A DNA stretch of 47,325 bases from an uncultured Eubacteriales bacterium (GTDB lineage Bacteria > Bacillota > Clostridia > Oscillospirales > CAG-272). Positions 40,325 through 47,325 of this stretch are shown piece after piece. The notes beneath the pieces were generated by a model. It was not told the origin of the DNA and ran no database searches. It saw only the letters and a list, made by a program, of their open reading frames with translations. Positions within the stretch are counted from its first letter, which is position 1; the number at the start of each line of letters is the position of its first letter. The stretch covers positions 1 to 47,325 of the forward strand of contig CAKSVM010000014.1 of assembly GCA_934503195.1 (NCBI GenBank), read 5' to 3'. Both the position numbers and the translations under genes were made by a program.

Positions 40325-40358
40325 GCCAAAAATCAAAGAACCGCCGAAGCGGTTCTTT
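40325..40358 (-). terminator. Terminator of the YegP-like gene
   Basis: AAAGAACCGC (40335-40344) and GCGGTTCTTT (40349-40358) around CGAA; on the minus strand followed by GATTTTTGG. Confidence 0.8.
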
Positions 40359-40368
40359 TTCACAGGAA

Positions 40369-40755
40369 TTATTCCTTGTCTGCCTTGTCCTCGCGGACGA
40401 CCTCGGCGTCAGGAGCGTTCTTTCTGACGCTCTCGATGCCGTTCATACAGCCGGCCTTCGCGACATAGCCCTCGGAGGTGGCGATGATCTCGCCGTTGCG
40501 CGCCTTGAGGCGGAAACGGAACTCACCCTTCTTGTCGGTGTAGATCTCGAACTTCGGGTTGACCTCGGTCTTGAAACCGTCGATCGTCTGATCCTCGACG
40601 TTCGCGACAGCCGCGTTCTTGCGGACGCTTTCGAGTCCCTTGAGGCAGGAAGCCTCGGAGCTGTAGACCTCGGAGGTCGTGATTACCTGACTGTTAGCGG
40701 CCTTGAGATCGAACTTGATTCCGGACGGAACGGTTTTTACTACAAATTTTCCCAT
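40369..40755 (-). CDS. YegP-like protein with two DUF1508 repeats
   Basis: A 128-residue protein made of two repeats: KFVVKTVPSGIKFDLKAANSQVITTSEVYSSEASCLKGLESVRKNA and KFEIYTDKKGEFRFRLKARNGEIIATSEGYVAKAGCMNGIESVRKNAP. Each has the DUF1508 pattern of a three-strand sheet, F-L-K/A-N-G, SE-Y, then C-GI-SVRKNA. Function unknown; family members are small, abundant cytoplasmic proteins. The ATG has AAGGAG upstream and a consensus promoter. Confidence 0.93.
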   Translation of the reverse strand: MGKFVVKTVPSGIKFDLKAANSQVITTSEVYSSEASCLKGLESVRKNAAVANVEDQTIDGFKTEVNPKFEIYTDKKGEFRFRLKARNGEIIATSEGYVAKAGCMNGIESVRKNAPDAEVVREDKADKE

Positions 40756-40787
40756 GGTAAATGTCTCCTTAAAAAAGATGATACTAT

Positions 40788-40816
40788 ATTATACCCTATT
40801 TTTCGCGGATTGTCAA
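40788..40816 (-). promoter_or_regulatory. Promoter of the YegP-like gene
   Basis: On the minus strand TTGACA and TATAAT are 17 bases apart. Confidence 0.9.
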
Positions 40817-40854
40817 CATTTTTCCGGGATTTTTTATGTAAATTTTGCTTTTTT

Positions 40855-41928
40855 TCAGTCGTCAAGACCGCCAAGGAAGAAATCGGTCGCCGGACTCTCG
40901 TGCTCATCCGAATCCGAGAAGCGGTGTCCGCCCCCCCAGAGATTCATACGCACCTTCGTCGAAGCGTTCGCCGCGTCGTAGAACTCCTGTACCCGTCCGA
41001 AAAGCTCCGGAACGCCGTCGGTGCTGAATACCGGATCGGTCACGCCGATATCGCACCAAAGCCGCCGCGGCGCGCAGAGTCCGGCGACCTCGGTGTCAAG
41101 GAACCGCCCCGCCGAATCCTTCCAGACAAAATCCTTCCACGCGTACTTCGTCCGGTCGTTGAAGAAGGCTCCCGACCAACCGGATTTTATCCGCGTGTCG
41201 TACGCCATCGTGTAAAGCGTGTAGAATCCGCCGTAGGAGAGTCCGAGCATTCCGCACCTGTCCGCGTCGATGAAATCACGCGAGAGCAGCCAGTCGAGTG
41301 CGCGTGAGATCTCATATATCTCGAATCCGGCGATCGACGCGCCCGACTGCTTCATCGAGTTGTCGGTCTCGATACGGTTGTAGGGCGTCGAGTACTGTGG
41401 AATCGCGCTGTCGCAGAGAACCGGCTGGAGATTCCATAAAAGCAGCTGCGGCGCGAAGATTATCGTCCCGCGCGAGAGAAGCTTACGGACAACACCGCCG
41501 TAATTGTTCTTTCCGAGCATATCCGAGCAGAGTTCGGGCGATCCCCCGCCGCCGTGGCTCATGACGATGATCGGAGCCTTTTCAGCGCGCTTTTTCGGAA
41601 GAAGCAGAAGTCCGGTGAACTTAACGCCATCGCAGAGCGTGAAGAGAATCCGGTCGATCCGGCAAAGCTCGTCCTCGCCGACCGGATAGCGTTCGGCCTC
41701 GGGAATCCCCGAGCCGAAGACCTCGCGGCAGATGTCGATGCCGAGCATCGACGCGTATTCGGCGCGGAATTCCTCGCGGCGCGCGGCCATTCTCTCGGGC
41801 GTGACGAGTCTTTCGCGGCGGAGCTTCGCGGCGAGCTTAAGAAGCGCGGCGGCGTTTGAGACGCTGTCGGCGTAGATTTTGCGTATCGGCTCGGAGGCCG
41901 ACAGGGGTTCGGTGTAGTGCGGGGTCAT
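40855..41928 (-). CDS. Alpha/beta hydrolase (acetyl-xylan-esterase or dienelactone-hydrolase-like)
   Basis: A 357-residue cytoplasmic serine hydrolase. The nucleophile elbow is MLGLSYGGFYTLY (about Ser 228); the acid is probably Asp in WCDIGVTDPVFSTDG and the His is in WGGGHRFSDS (about 337). The oxyanion region is APIIVMSHGGGGSPELCS. The N-terminal 110 residues are a helical cap-like extension. Related proteins deacetylate sugars or act on plant-polymer esters; the glycan context supports that but the substrate is not known. The ATG has AGGAGG upstream. No own promoter or terminator seen; a copy of the intergenic repeat lies just upstream. Confidence 0.85.
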   Translation of the reverse strand: MTPHYTEPLSASEPIRKIYADSVSNAAALLKLAAKLRRERLVTPERMAARREEFRAEYASMLGIDICREVFGSGIPEAERYPVGEDELCRIDRILFTLCDGVKFTGLLLLPKKRAEKAPIIVMSHGGGGSPELCSDMLGKNNYGGVVRKLLSRGTIIFAPQLLLWNLQPVLCDSAIPQYSTPYNRIETDNSMKQSGASIAGFEIYEISRALDWLLSRDFIDADRCGMLGLSYGGFYTLYTMAYDTRIKSGWSGAFFNDRTKYAWKDFVWKDSAGRFLDTEVAGLCAPRRLWCDIGVTDPVFSTDGVPELFGRVQEFYDAANASTKVRMNLWGGGHRFSDSDEHESPATDFFLGGLDD

Positions 41929-41954
41929 TTTGATTCCTCCTCAGTGATAGCCTG

Positions 41955-42025
41955 CGCCAAAAGACTTGAATTATCGGCTTTTCAGCGCAAAAACAATCTT
42001 AAATCAGCTTTTCTCTTGAACTGCA
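41955..42025. repeat. Intergenic repeat copy 2
   Basis: Related to 18640-18720: GCGC-CAAAAG, ACTTGAATTAT, GGCTTTT-CAGCGC, AAAACAATCTTAAATCAGC, then TTGAACTGC. The stem is imperfect here (CAAAAG/CTTTT). It runs into the last codons of the HaeII-like gene (stop at 42004). Confidence 0.55.
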
Positions 42026-43080
42026 AGCCAGAATTCGTCCGGCTTGATTTTTTCATAATGGCGTTTTTTCAGAATATCCGGTATCGAGTCTACCGAAGGA
42101 AATTCCTCGGTAATCTCCTCGCAAAGACAGTACAGAAGCTTGTTTCCGAGAATATCGGAATATTTTCCATGTAGTGCCTTTTCGTACCATTCGACAAGCT
42201 CGCTCTCGGTGATAACACTCTGTATGTGGCTTTTCCAACCGATCTGCGTGAGAAGCGAAAGGATAACTCCGCGCTCGGCGTCTCTCACCACTATTATAAC
42301 TTTGTCGCTCGAAACGCTGTCGACTATGCTCCTTGCAAGCTCTTCGTCAAGCGTCAGATGCTTGATCTGTATCGCCGGCCCCCAGTTTGAGTACATATCG
42401 AGTCCTCTGTCCGCGGCGTTCGTTACTCCGACGCGGTAGACTCTTCCCTCTCCTGAAAATCTGGGACTCGAAAAATCCAGACACATCACTTTTTTCGTGA
42501 AATCCGGGAATTCGGCGATCATGTCAAGACCCGCCGCTCCAACCGACAACTCTACCCTAAGCTCCATCGCCTCAGCGAGTGTCGAGAACAGCGCGTAGAC
42601 CACGATCTCGTAAATCTTATCAATACTCCGCCTGAGTCCGGGTGAGTCGCGGAACGAATCAATAAACTTCTTTACCGAGAAATCTGCTTTTCCGGTTTCG
42701 AGACAATAGTCAAGCGCGGACGCCATTTGCGTATGCTTTGAAATGAACCGATCATATATGTACGCCTCGACCGCGCCGCCTGTGCGGCGATTCTCCCTTC
42801 CAAGTTCGTAAAGCAGCTCCGGCGGCACGGCGTTTTCATTGAAAACGTCATCCTGATATCTCGCGCTGCTGATGCTGACCGAATGAAGCAGCGGTTTGCA
42901 GACTTCATCGCGCCATTTCCGGCTCTTCACCCGATAATCTTCAAGCTTTGAAAGCTCTATGTCTCCGAAAACCCGATCTCTGTAAAGCACCTCGGCGATC
43001 TGTATCGGCTTGTAGAAGTGAACCCACGCTTTTTCAATCACTTTATCAAGCGCGGCCTTCGCTTCGATTCTGTCCGGCAT
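42004..43080 (-). CDS. HaeII-family type II restriction endonuclease
   Basis: A 358-residue protein whose opening (MPDRIEAKAALDKVIEKAWV, then FYKPIQIAEVLYRDRV) matches the HaeII restriction endonuclease family; the reference enzyme HaeII cuts RGCGCY. Later segments VELSVGAAGLDMIAEFPDF, VMCLDFSSPRFSG and GPAIQIKHLTLDEE carry the acidic and Lys residues expected of a PD-(D/E)XK-like core. Length is as in the family, with no break. It follows the methyltransferase frame, whose restored end overlaps it by about 35 bases. GAGGTGAG precedes the ATG. Its DNA is somewhat more AT-rich than neighbours, suggesting transfer. The exact recognition site is not known. Confidence 0.8.
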   Translation of the reverse strand: MPDRIEAKAALDKVIEKAWVHFYKPIQIAEVLYRDRVFGDIELSKLEDYRVKSRKWRDEVCKPLLHSVSISSARYQDDVFNENAVPPELLYELGRENRRTGGAVEAYIYDRFISKHTQMASALDYCLETGKADFSVKKFIDSFRDSPGLRRSIDKIYEIVVYALFSTLAEAMELRVELSVGAAGLDMIAEFPDFTKKVMCLDFSSPRFSGEGRVYRVGVTNAADRGLDMYSNWGPAIQIKHLTLDEELARSIVDSVSSDKVIIVVRDAERGVILSLLTQIGWKSHIQSVITESELVEWYEKALHGKYSDILGNKLLYCLCEEITEEFPSVDSIPDILKKRHYEKIKPDEFWLAVQEKS

Positions 43081-44045
43081 TATCTCTCACCTCACTGTAA
43101 TTTTCTTTGTTAAAATCAAATCTCAGCTGTTCTCCGCAATAATTTTTTGTATGCGGAATACATTCATTTCCGGACTCACAGGCCTTAAGAGCCTTTATCA
43201 TCTGCTTTGCGACAGCTTTTATCACCGGAACCGCGACCGAGTTTCCGCACTGATGCTTGACCTTGCCATATGGTACGACGATTTTGAAATCATCCGGGAA
43301 TCCCTGAAGCCGAAGCTCCCGCGCGCAGAGCCGACGAATACGGATGCGGTGTTATAGAACCCGCCATGTTCTCATGCGAGATATACGGCTTCGGATAATT
43401 CCTGTCGCGAAGGCGTTCAAGCCGCGAGTTGCGTATAGCGTCACGAACATAATACTTTTCGCCTACATCCTTTTCGAGAATATCTGAAAGCTTCTTCCGA
43501 TCCGATTCCGGAATCGGATCCGGAAACGAAAAATCCACGTCACTCAGAAACCCGACAATGATTATCCGCTCGCGCTTTTGCGGAAGACCGAAATCAAGCG
43601 CGTTCAGAACCTTAGAAAACACATGATACCCGAGTGACTCAAGGTGCGTCACTATCGTCCTGAAAGTCCGACCGTTGTCATGAGAGACCAGATTGCGCAC
43701 ATTTTCAAGCATAAAAGCCTGAGGCCGTTTTTCGCGTAAAATCCGCTCAACCTCAAAGAAAAGCGTTCCGCAGGTTTCGTTTGCGAAGCCCTCTTTTTTT
43801 CCGATTATCGAAAACGCCTGACACGGAAAACCACCGAGAAGAATGTCAAAATCCGGAATATCCCCAGCGTCGATCCTTGTAATATCGCCCGACGGATGCT
43901 CGCCGAAATTCGCCTCATAGGTCTTGCAGGCGTCTTCATCAAATTCTGAGGAGAAGACACACCTACCGCCCTCCGCCTCAAATCCAAGCCGTATTCCGCC
44001 TATCCCGGCAAAAAGATCAATAAATCTGAAAGAATCCCAATCCAT
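43046..44045 (-). pseudogene. C5-cytosine DNA methyltransferase, frameshifted
   Basis: The partner methylase of the HaeII-like enzyme. Intact blocks: motif I FIDLFAGIGGIRLGFE, motif IV LLGGFPCQAFS (catalytic Cys), motif VI FMLENVRNLVS, motif VIII LPQKRERIIIVGF. The first frame ends at 43290 as SSALRAGASASGIPG. The rest continues in another frame with RLQGFPDDFKIV and motif X VKHQCGNSVAVPVIKAVAKQMI, stopping at about 43046 inside the nuclease gene. The normal stretch between SALRAGASA and RLQGFPD (about 15 to 20 residues, with the RRLTPRE motif) is missing, so a deletion near 43305-43330 both removed sequence and shifted the frame. AAGGTGA precedes the ATG. A loss of function is likely. Confidence 0.8.
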
Positions 44046-44081
44046 AACTCACCTTCCCGGGCAAAACGTCCGGACTGCATA

Positions 44082-44116
44082 ATGATACCACAAAGCGGGG
44101 TCAAAGTCAACCCCGC
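44082..44116 (-). promoter_or_regulatory. Promoter of the restriction-modification genes with overlapping inverted repeat
   Basis: On the minus strand TTGACT and TATCAT are 17 bases apart with TGG before the -10 (44082-44110). GCGGGGT (44095-44101) and ACCCCGC (44110-44116) flank the -35, so a protein bound there could turn the promoter off. Confidence 0.65.
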
Positions 44117-44164
44117 CCGTGATAAAAGTTTAATTTAACCCAAAATTTGCTCGTTTATGACAAC

Positions 44165-46357
44165 TCAGATCTTCAGCACGTCTGAAGCGTCGACGTTGAA
44201 AATCGCAACCGGATCGTCCGGAATCGTGAAGAAGACCTTGTCGCCCGGCGCGCACTTAACTTCGAGCAGCTGATCGCGGTCGTCCTTCGGATGGACGCGG
44301 ACGAGCCACTTTCTCGTCTCGGGCTTGCCCTCGTAGTCGCCGACGCGCTCGCCGATCTCAACGACCACCTTCTCGTCGGTCTCGGTGACCGTGATCTTCG
44401 TGTGGCAGGAGAGCTTCGTGTTGCAGTCGAGCGAAACGCCGTCGTCCTCGCGGAAGATGTACTCCGAGTTTCCGTCCGGATAGATGTCGAGCGAAATCGT
44501 GTCGTCGGAATACTGACTGATGTAGTCACGGTCGCGCCAGCCCGGAATGATCGCTCCGCCGCGGATGAAGAGTCCGCCGCCGCGTCTTTCGGGAGCCTTG
44601 TAGCCCTCGATGTCGCAGGGTCCTGCGTATTCCTCACCCGTCCAAGCGTCAGTCCAGCGTCCCTCGGGGAGATGGACGAAATCGGTGTAGGCTGAGATAA
44701 GCAGCCAGTCGCCGACCATGTACTGACGGGTCGACGAAGCCGTCGCGAGATCCTCCGGGAAGGCCAGCGGCATCGGGCGGACGATCGGCATCGAGTCCTC
44801 ATGTCCGCAGATCGCGGTCGAATAGAAGTACGGGAGCAGTCTGTAGCGCATTCTCGCGTACTCGACGAACATGACGTGCATCTTGTCGCCGGCGTACCAC
44901 GGCTGTTCCGCGCCGTGCCATGCGTTGAGGTGCGCCCACGGCACCAGCATTCCGAAGTGAACCGACTCGGGGAAGTGGATGTTCATGTCGATCGTCGTGT
45001 TCATGTGACCCGAAAGCGCGAGGGTTTCAAGCCAGATCATCGCGCCGAGCTCGCCGCCGTTGTCTCCGGTCGTAGCCGCGCTCCACTTCTGGATTCCCGA
45101 ATATCCGCCGCAGTAATGGTGCATCGGACGGCGGTTCGTCTGAGCCGCGTAGCCCTCGTACATCTGCTTGGGAAGGAGAATCTGGTTGTAGTTGTGCATC
45201 TGCATCGTCGTCAGTCCGTTGAAGCAGCGCGGACGCTGCATACGGTCAAAGCAGCAGACGATATCGGCCGGGTCGAGCTTGTAGCCGTCGACCCCGATCG
45301 CCGTGAATTTCTTCAGATGCTCATACCAAGCCTCACCGTAATCGTCGGGATTGCCGTTCACAAGCTCACGCTCAGCCTCGGCGGTCAGGTCGTGGCGGAT
45401 GCACAGCCAGAGCGAGAGATGGAATCCGTAGCGGTGAAGCGCGCCGATGAAGGTTATGTACGCGCGCTCGGGAGTCATGTAGTCGGTGATGTGGAAACGC
45501 TTCGTCTCCCACTTCTTCGACGTCGAATAATCGTAGAATTTCTCCATCCAGCCGGGTTCAAGACTGAACATATCGCAGGGGATATGTTCCTTTCTGAATC
45601 TCTCGGCGTGAGCGAGAACGTCATGCTGGGTCGCGAAGATCGGCGCGATGTAGGTCAGTCCGTACGCCCACTTCGGGAGGAGCATCGGCGCGCCGGTGAG
45701 GCTCGTGTAGAGCTTTATGACGCCCGCGATCGAGTCGGAGCTTAAGATGAAGAGATCAAGCTCGTCGTCCTCGCCGAGGCAGATGAGCTCATTCTTTACT
45801 CTTCCGCCGATGTCGACGAAGCTTCTGGCGCGCGAGTTGAGCCAGATTCCCCAGCCCTCGGAGCTGATGACAAGCGGAATCGGAATCTCGTTGTACTGGT
45901 AGCGCACCCAGTTCTGATAAGCGCGGCCGCGAAGCTCGATGCGGTCGTTCGCGCCCTCTCCGAGTCCGTAGAATCTCGCGTCGTCGGAGATTTCGAATCT
46001 TATAGCGTAGGAAGCCTCGGGCGGAAGGGTGTCGGTCGGGATCGGCGAGGGCTTCGAAGCCTCGGCGGGCGCGCCGATTATTGCCTGATAGTCGGTGAAC
46101 TTCGACTTGAACTCCTCCCTGAAGCTCTCGTGAAGCTCGTTGTACTCGTCGGAATCCCCTGAAACAATGCGGAACGGAAGCTTTCTTCCGTCCTTTAATA
46201 TAATCGAATCCCCGGTGGTGGCCATTCCGCAGTCGGAGAATTTCTCGGGGAGTGTGAGTATCCCGTATCGTTCAGCAAGGGTTTTGCCGTGCGTGGCCGA
46301 TTCGCGGATACGCAGTATCCCGTCGGATATGCCTGTGATAGCAAGTGTTTTTTCCAT
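44165..46357 (-). CDS. GH31 alpha-glucosidase/alpha-xylosidase family enzyme
   Basis: A 730-residue enzyme. N-terminal beta-sandwich up to about 210 (RFYGLGEGANDRIELRGRAYQNWVRYQYNEIPIPLVIS). Catalytic barrel: LLPKWAYGLTYIAPIFATQHDVLAHAERFRKEHIPCDMFSLEPGWM, nucleophile Asp in IGVDGYKLDPAD (about residue 360), acid/base Asp in WSAATTGDNGG (about 430), and PWYAGDKMHVMFVEYARMRYRLLPYFYS. The C-terminal beta domains have RGGAIIPGW and DIYPDG. There is no signal peptide, so it acts on imported sugars. It follows the AraC gene by 21 bases, as one operon. Whether the substrate is an alpha-glucoside or alpha-xyloside is not clear. Confidence 0.92.
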   Translation of the reverse strand: MEKTLAITGISDGILRIRESATHGKTLAERYGILTLPEKFSDCGMATTGDSIILKDGRKLPFRIVSGDSDEYNELHESFREEFKSKFTDYQAIIGAPAEASKPSPIPTDTLPPEASYAIRFEISDDARFYGLGEGANDRIELRGRAYQNWVRYQYNEIPIPLVISSEGWGIWLNSRARSFVDIGGRVKNELICLGEDDELDLFILSSDSIAGVIKLYTSLTGAPMLLPKWAYGLTYIAPIFATQHDVLAHAERFRKEHIPCDMFSLEPGWMEKFYDYSTSKKWETKRFHITDYMTPERAYITFIGALHRYGFHLSLWLCIRHDLTAEAERELVNGNPDDYGEAWYEHLKKFTAIGVDGYKLDPADIVCCFDRMQRPRCFNGLTTMQMHNYNQILLPKQMYEGYAAQTNRRPMHHYCGGYSGIQKWSAATTGDNGGELGAMIWLETLALSGHMNTTIDMNIHFPESVHFGMLVPWAHLNAWHGAEQPWYAGDKMHVMFVEYARMRYRLLPYFYSTAICGHEDSMPIVRPMPLAFPEDLATASSTRQYMVGDWLLISAYTDFVHLPEGRWTDAWTGEEYAGPCDIEGYKAPERRGGGLFIRGGAIIPGWRDRDYISQYSDDTISLDIYPDGNSEYIFREDDGVSLDCNTKLSCHTKITVTETDEKVVVEIGERVGDYEGKPETRKWLVRVHPKDDRDQLLEVKCAPGDKVFFTIPDDPVAIFNVDASDVLKI

Positions 46358-46378
46358 GTCTTTCTTTCCTTGTTATAT

Positions 46379-47179
46379 TTATTCCCGCCCGGAAAGGCGG
46401 TACGCGCTCGGAGATTTTCCGACGCGGCTTCTGAAAAATCGTGAAAAGTAGGTCTGATCCTCAAAGCCGACCGCCTCGGCGATCTGGCCTATCGGAAGGT
46501 CGGTTCCCGTGAGAAGCGCCTTTGCCTGTGAGAGTCTGTAGGACTGAAGGAACTCAGTCGGAGTGACGCCGACTTTTTCGCGGAACAAGCGGCAGAGATA
46601 TTTTTCGGAGAGTCCGACGGCAAGTGCCGCGTCGGACGCGGTAACGCCGTTCTGGCAGTTCTGCCTCAGATATTCCTTGGCGCGCAGAACATACCCGCCG
46701 GAGCGATCGGCAGGTCTTTCATCGTCCGAGGAAAGCCTTGAGAGAATCGTCAGAAGAAGTCCCGAAAAAGCGAATCCGTCGTCAAAGCGGCCATAGACCG
46801 CCTCGCGCAGAACAGGCGCGAGAAGCTCGTGAGAAGGACACGAAATCACGTCGGAATCCTCAAAAACCGCCGCGAAAAGTCTCCCGGCCTCACTTCCCGT
46901 TACCTCAAGCCAATATTGCTCGAAGGCGTCGTCCGAGATGACGAAAAGTCCGTGCGGCAGACCGGGACGCATAAGAAACGCGTGTCCCGTCCTGACCGGG
47001 TTTCCGTCGAATAACGCCTCACCGCCGAAAACAAGCTGAAGAAACCAGCTCTCCCTCAGCATGGGTCCGACCCTGACGCCCTTTTCGGCGATCCCGTGAC
47101 AGACGCACCTTACAAAAAGCCGCCCGTCGGGTTCACCCGAACAGAAATTCGCGAAAAGCCGCCGCCCACGTTTAAGCAT
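46379..47179 (-). CDS. AraC-family transcriptional regulator
   Basis: A 266-residue regulator. N-terminal cupin-like sensing part (SWFLQLVFGGEALFDGNPVRTGHAFLMRPGLPHGLFVI); C-terminal helix-turn-helices VTASDAALAVGLSEKYLCRLFREKVGVTPTEFLQSYRLSQAKALL and IGQIAEAVGFEDQTYFSRFFRSRVGKSPSAYRL. The ATG at 47179 was chosen because GGAGG lies 7 bases upstream. It is first in an operon with the GH31 gene and probably controls it. Confidence 0.92.
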   Translation of the reverse strand: MLKRGRRLFANFCSGEPDGRLFVRCVCHGIAEKGVRVGPMLRESWFLQLVFGGEALFDGNPVRTGHAFLMRPGLPHGLFVISDDAFEQYWLEVTGSEAGRLFAAVFEDSDVISCPSHELLAPVLREAVYGRFDDGFAFSGLLLTILSRLSSDDERPADRSGGYVLRAKEYLRQNCQNGVTASDAALAVGLSEKYLCRLFREKVGVTPTEFLQSYRLSQAKALLTGTDLPIGQIAEAVGFEDQTYFSRFFRSRVGKSPSAYRLSGRE

Positions 47180-47211
47180 CAGCCGATCCTCCAAAGCTCA
47201 TTCTCGGAAAT

Positions 47212-47240
47212 ATTATACCAGAAAAAGCGTGAAAAGTCAA
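47212..47240 (-). promoter_or_regulatory. Promoter of the AraC-GH31 operon
   Basis: On the minus strand TTGACT and TATAAT are 17 bases apart with TGG before the -10. Confidence 0.88.
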
Positions 47241-47325
47241 TATCTTTGCGTAATAATTTCCTTTACCCAGTGAGATTTTTATGGTAAAATTTACTCACGG
47301 ACAAAAAATTCCCGAAAAGGAGAAT
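47241..47325 (+). promoter_or_regulatory. Upstream region of a gene beginning beyond the window
   Basis: TGGTAAAAT (extended -10) near 47281-47289 and AAAAGGAG near the last bases show a plus-strand gene starting just past the edge. GTGAG and CTCAC flank the -10 as a short inverted repeat. The gene itself is not visible. Confidence 0.5.

Noticed and set aside
43046..43330. Programmed frameshift in the methyltransferase
   Set aside because: No slippery heptamer or downstream stem is evident, and conserved residues between the two frames are missing, so simple slippage would not restore the protein.

Overview
The window looks like a chromosomal segment of an uncultured anaerobic Clostridia-type bacterium (Bacillota), probably a gut or other fibre-degrading member. 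The reasons are consensus TTGACA-17-TATAAT promoters, strong AGGAGG ribosome sites, RNase J, RNase M5, a short S1-like protein, a CCA-encoding tRNA gene, Gram-positive lipoprotein signals, and several solute-binding lipoproteins of the kind common in Clostridia. Coding DNA is GC-rich and rich in tcg, gac and cgc codons, which produces many long antisense shadow frames. The exact lineage cannot be told from the sequence.

Layout. (1) 1-4.4 kb: a minus-strand housekeeping operon (DUF1934, holA, rnmV, gtrA, copA cut by the window edge), a small plus-strand gene and secG. (2) 4.4-6.9 kb: an ImmR/ImmA-like repressor and metalloprotease pair facing a consensus promoter with a perfect 9-bp-arm inverted repeat at its start site. 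That promoter drives a degenerate M23 (LytM-like) gene and a small membrane protein. (3) 7-9 kb: RNase J with a long leader holding an intrinsic terminator. (4) 9-14.1 kb: one operon for hexuronate (galacturonate branch) use, DeoR regulator, MocR-type regulator, uxaB, uxaA, with unusual hairpins between the two enzyme genes. (5) 14.2-17.7 kb: S1-domain protein, cytidylate-kinase-like protein, tRNA-Lys(TTT) and a duplicated-domain lipoprotein. (6) 17.7-24.3 kb: a complete phosphate operon, pstSCAB-phoU-phoB-phoR, with overlapping or closely spaced genes from pstC onward.

(7) 24.3-47.3 kb: an accessory region built around glycan use. It holds three AraC-type regulators, a CBM9-like surface protein, a metallophosphoesterase, three intact solute-binding lipoproteins and one broken one, a GH39-like and a GH31 glycosidase, an alpha/beta hydrolase, an ADP-ribosylglycohydrolase-fold enzyme, a CMD-cupin fusion, two small membrane proteins and a YegP-like protein. 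No ABC permease or ATPase partner for the sugar-type binding proteins lies in the window. A HaeII-like restriction-modification pair (42.0-44.0 kb) interrupts this region; its nuclease is intact but its C5-methyltransferase is frameshifted.

Most worth a second look: the immR/immA-type switch and its operator; the restriction system with a broken methylase; a binding-protein gene open over 1.46 kb except for two in-frame TGA codons and a missing start codon, beside another whose start is ATA; a related pair of intergenic repeats at 18.6 and 41.9 kb; and several leader hairpins and paired operators.
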